From contig JBAYTR010000002.1 in NCBI GenBank assembly GCA_041675505.1, positions 186,001 to 250,000 on the forward strand: a stretch of DNA of 64,000 nucleotides, written 5' to 3'. The stretch comes from JAGPCK01 sp041675505. Lineage in GTDB: Bacteria; Bacteroidota; Bacteroidia; UKL13-3. The notes below the pieces were generated by a model. It did not search any database and was not told the DNA's origin. It saw only the letters and a list, made by a program, of their open reading frames with translations. Both the position numbers and the translations under genes were made by a program. Of the stretch, positions 61,478 to 64,000 are shown one piece after another (the first letter of the stretch is position 1; every line of letters starts with the position of its first letter).

Positions 61478-62277
61478 ATTTTATACTCTTCTGTGATATC
61501 ATTATTCTTAATCAGATTACTACCCTCGTTATTTGCACCTTTATTTACAAAAACCAGATTATGATAGAAATGTATGGATGTGATGTTTTTATCTAAGTAT
61601 GATGGGACGTAACCAGGTTTGATTATTTCCTCATAATTCAATGCATCAACAAGACTTTTAAACAAAGTCATCATAGAATTAGGATTATTCAAATTATGAC
61701 TATCTCCACCAAAAATAGGGTAGTAAGAAGTCTGTGTATCTTCAATAGCATAAATACCATTTTCTGATAAATACGGGAATAAAAATTTGAAGCTGTGGAT
61801 AACATGCTCATTTATATGACTTCCATCGTCAATAATAATATCAGGGGTGCCAATCTCGTCTAATACTGATTTTAGAAAATCATTATCGACCTGACTTCCT
61901 TTAAACGTTTTTATCCTACTCGAATTGTGAGGGCTTTTGTCATAGATATCAATTGCATAGATATTACTATTAGGGAAGTAATTCGACCACATCCTCAATG
62001 AATTTCCACCTGCTGTTGGTTCTTCATATCCCCCCACCCCAATCTCAAGAATTACTAGCTTCTTTTTTCTTAAATGCTTAAAGTGTGCGTTATAATGCTG
62101 AGTATACCAATGGCTGCCCCATTTATCAGATCCATTTAATTCTGCTAATTTATTCAAATCAGAACTGAATAGTTTTGACATAAGCGGAACATAAAAATTA
62201 AAATATAATGACTTTAATTTACTCAGCTGATATTCACTAAAATAACTACCTAACTGTTTTAATCTCTCTTGATTCAT
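61450..62277 (-). CDS. Class I SAM-dependent methyltransferase (macrocin/CmcI-like fold)
   Basis: A 275-residue methyltransferase: L-E-I-G-V-G-G-Y-E at the SAM motif (about residue 80), I-Y-A-I-D-I-Y-D-K-S as the acidic strand, then D-I-I-I-D-D-G-S-H-I-N and G-I-Y-A-I-E-D-T-Q-T-S-Y-Y, the metal-site pattern seen in sugar O-methyltransferases of macrolide and mycarose pathways. It probably methylates a sugar of the local polysaccharide. The ATG at 62277 was chosen; a TTG at 62292 is possible. It overlaps the membrane protein gene by 28 bp. Confidence 0.85.
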   Translation of the reverse strand: MNQERLKQLGSYFSEYQLSKLKSLYFNFYVPLMSKLFSSDLNKLAELNGSDKWGSHWYTQHYNAHFKHLRKKKLVILEIGVGGYEEPTAGGNSLRMWSNYFPNSNIYAIDIYDKSPHNSSRIKTFKGSQVDNDFLKSVLDEIGTPDIIIDDGSHINEHVIHSFKFLFPYLSENGIYAIEDTQTSYYPIFGGDSHNLNNPNSMMTLFKSLVDALNYEEIIKPGYVPSYLDKNITSIHFYHNLVFVNKGANNEGSNLIKNNDITEEYKICQEIYLNQ

Positions 62278-62408
62278 ATTTATTTGATTCAAATACCGCT
62301 CAAATATATTACTAACTCAGTAAAACATATATCAATAAAACAAGCACCAATAAATGACAATAAATTATACGGGTTCAGAAATTGTTAAACAGTTTTTTCA
62401 AAAAAAGC

Positions 62409-62416
62409 TATTTTTG
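62409..62416 (+). promoter_or_regulatory. Bacteroidota -7 promoter box for the sugar methyltransferase-dehydratase genes
   Basis: TATTTTTG fits TAnnTTTG, 25 bp before the ATG at 62442. A TTG lies 24 bp upstream, slightly beyond the usual spacing. Confidence 0.45.
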
Positions 62417-62441
62417 ACGGTTTAATATATATAAAAGCATC

Positions 62442-63698
62442 ATGCATAAAGCCATTTCGAGTTGCCGAATTTGTGGAAATAAAAACCTGATTGAAGTCGT
62501 AAACCTTGGTAATCAATACTTAACAGGTGTATTCCCCAAGTCACCCGAAGAAAAAATCAGTTCGGGGCCATTGGTTTTAGTAAAATGTGACGACATATCA
62601 AATGACTCTGCCTGCGGCTTACTACAGTTGGCTCATAGTTACGACCATAACGAAATGTATGGGGAAAACTATGGATATCGTTCAGGTTTAAACAAGTCTA
62701 TGGTAAGGCACTTGCAGGCTAAAGTGAATAAAGTTATGTCAGTTGCCCATCTAAATGACAATGATCTTATTATTGACATCGGCAGTAATGATGCCACTAC
62801 CCTCAGAACTTACCCAGCTGGTAAGTTCCAATTAGTTGGAATAGACCCTACGGGAAACAAATTCAAAAACTACTACCCTGAACATATCAGTTTAATAGCA
62901 GATTTTTTCTCTGATGAAGCATTCCACTCTAGATTTCCAGGAAAAAAAGCCAAAGTAGTTTCATCAATAGCCATGTTCTATGACCTTGAGGAACCTATGA
63001 AATTCATGCAACACATATATAATGTGCTTGATAATGAGGGAATATGGATATTTGAACAAAGCTATATGCCCAGTATGTTAAAAGTGAATGCTTATGATAC
63101 AATTTGCCACGAACATCTTGAGTATTATGCTTTAAAGCAAATTAAATGGATGGCTGACCGAGTTGGCTTCAAAATAATCGATGTTGAATTAAACAATTCT
63201 AACGGTGGGAGTTTTGAAGTTATTTGTGCAAAAAAAGAGTCTTCCTATTCTCCAAATATGGTTGCAATAAGTCCTATTGAGGAGGATGAAGCAAAAGCAG
63301 GCTTTAATACCTTAGAACCTTTTATCAAATTCAATGAAAGAATCATTAAACACAGAACTGAGTTAATTAACAAGCTAAAAGAGTTAAAAGCAGCAGGGAA
63401 AAAGGTGTTGGGTTATGGTGCATCAACAAAAGGAAATGTAATCCTTCAATATTGCGGCATTACAAATAATGACATCAATTGTATTGCAGAAGTAAATGAA
63501 GATAAATTTGGCTCTTTCACTCCCGGCACTTTAATCCCGATGGTATCAGAAGCTGATGCTAAGGCTATGAAACCTGATTACTTCCTTGTACTACCATGGC
63601 ACTTCAAAGAAAACACTATAGAACGAGAACAAGACTTTATACAACAAGGAGGAAAATTCCTCTTCCCTCTTCCCGATATACATGAGGTAGGAAAATGA
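62442..63698 (+). CDS. NDP-sugar C-methyltransferase-like protein
   Basis: A 418-residue protein of the class that methylates carbon atoms of nucleotide-bound deoxysugars. An N-terminal zinc-type segment (C-R-I-C-G-N, with further cysteines near 50-60) is followed by a SAM domain with I-D-I-G-S-N-D-A-T-T-L (about residue 109) and a catalytic region around C-H-E-H-L-E-Y-Y. A C-terminal Rossmann-like domain has L-G-Y-G-A-S-T-K-G-N at ~325. Length fits TylCIII-type enzymes. Its stop overlaps the dehydratase ATG by 4 bp (ATGA), so the two act in one pathway. Confidence 0.9.
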   Translation: MHKAISSCRICGNKNLIEVVNLGNQYLTGVFPKSPEEKISSGPLVLVKCDDISNDSACGLLQLAHSYDHNEMYGENYGYRSGLNKSMVRHLQAKVNKVMSVAHLNDNDLIIDIGSNDATTLRTYPAGKFQLVGIDPTGNKFKNYYPEHISLIADFFSDEAFHSRFPGKKAKVVSSIAMFYDLEEPMKFMQHIYNVLDNEGIWIFEQSYMPSMLKVNAYDTICHEHLEYYALKQIKWMADRVGFKIIDVELNNSNGGSFEVICAKKESSYSPNMVAISPIEEDEAKAGFNTLEPFIKFNERIIKHRTELINKLKELKAAGKKVLGYGASTKGNVILQYCGITNNDINCIAEVNEDKFGSFTPGTLIPMVSEADAKAMKPDYFLVLPWHFKENTIEREQDFIQQGGKFLFPLPDIHEVGK

Positions 63699-64000
63699 AG
63701 CACGCACTAATTATTGGCCATACCGGTCAGGATGGTACTTATCTTTTTAGTCTTTTAGAAAATCTTGGTTATGCAGTTACTGGAATCTCAAGTAAAGAGG
63801 TAAAATCACCAATTTCTCTGAACTCTAAAATAGACATCTTAAATGAAAGAGAGGTAACTGAACTTATTAGAGAAATACAGCCCTGCGAAATATATTATCT
63901 TGCTGCTGTACATCAATCTGCAACAGAACAACACACCAATGAATCTGAACTTTTTAAGTCGAGTTTTAACATTAACGTTTTTGGCTTATTAAATGTGTTG
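63695..64000 (+). CDS. GDP-mannose 4,6-dehydratase-like SDR enzyme, 3'-truncated by window edge
   Basis: The first 102 codons of an extended short-chain dehydrogenase. The NAD(P) motif G-H-T-G-Q-D-G-T-Y-L at residues 8-17 has the G-Q-D-G of GDP-mannose 4,6-dehydratases (Gmd). Later there is E-I-Y-Y-L-A-A-V-H-Q-S-A, the second strand motif of this group. The catalytic Y-x-x-x-K lies beyond the window. Gmd makes GDP-4-keto-6-deoxymannose, the entry to GDP-fucose, rhamnose or perosamine sugars. It overlaps the C-methyltransferase gene by 4 bp. Other NDP-sugar dehydratases remain possible. Confidence 0.8.
   Translation, partial: MKHALIIGHTGQDGTYLFSLLENLGYAVTGISSKEVKSPISLNSKIDILNEREVTELIREIQPCEIYYLAAVHQSATEQHTNESELFKSSFNINVFGLLNVL

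Overview
The window is chromosomal DNA from a member of the Bacteroidota, probably a free-living gliding-type lineage; family or genus cannot be told from the sequence alone. The evidence is consistent: a DUF4249 protein, a TonB-dependent receptor with a carboxypeptidase-like N-terminal domain, secreted proteins with type IX secretion (T9SS) sorting domains of both the type A and the CHU_C type, DUF6089 barrels next to bamA/ompH, a YtxJ-type bacillithiol protein, and repeated promoter boxes of the Bacteroidota form TAnnTTTG just in front of start codons.

Layout. 1-6.9 kb: a 5'-truncated DUF4249 gene, then a minus-strand operon (ABC exporter, HlyD adaptor, TolC-like channel, SbtA-like permease) divergent from a TetR regulator, with a 19-bp palindrome between them. 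6.9-9.7 kb: an accessory patch with three direct copies of a ~185-bp element bounded by inverted palindromes, a small lipoprotein, two tandem pairs of truncated tail plus small helical protein, and an OmpA-like protein. 9.7-21.3 kb: metabolism and regulation, namely a PLP enzyme of sulfur amino acid metabolism, tryptophan 2,3-dioxygenase, a TPMT-like methyltransferase, a TonB receptor, rpe, an acetyltransferase, a multi-PAS histidine kinase with its receiver protein, and the selD-mnmH pair. 21.4-34.8 kb: housekeeping, with typA, a MORN-VWA protein, dciA-like DUF721, recF, pdhA, a TPR membrane protein, ribH, a THUMP-like methyltransferase, a tiny lipoprotein coupled to ytxJ, OsmC, lipA and a large T9SS propeller protein. 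A 20-bp-arm terminator closes this part.

34.9-46.4 kb is one long minus-strand run devoted largely to outer-membrane biogenesis: a trpG/pabA amidotransferase, alpha/beta hydrolase, CBS protein, single-POTRA Omp85 protein, NAD kinase, three DUF6089 barrels, uppS, bamA and two ompH/skp chaperones, ending at a terminator. 46.4-55.9 kb encodes two giant paralogous secreted proteins (1730 and 1404 residues) built from IPT/TIG, FG-GAP, LamG, Ig-like repeats, PKD and CHU_C domains.

55.9-64 kb is a surface-polysaccharide locus: FkbM and two other methyltransferases, a glycosyltransferase, a flippase, a polytopic membrane protein, a sugar C-methyltransferase and the start of a GDP-mannose 4,6-dehydratase-like gene that runs off the window. 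Its central part (about 58.3-62.3 kb) is visibly more A+T rich than the rest, as is common for exchanged polysaccharide clusters. No rRNA, tRNA, CRISPR array, integrase or full transposase gene was seen.

The most unusual part is 6.9-9.2 kb, where palindrome-bounded repeats carrying a promoter-like box and a micro-ORF sit upstream of unrelated small genes, and where two paralogous tail/partner pairs look like the remains of a toxin-immunity-type cassette array (inference).
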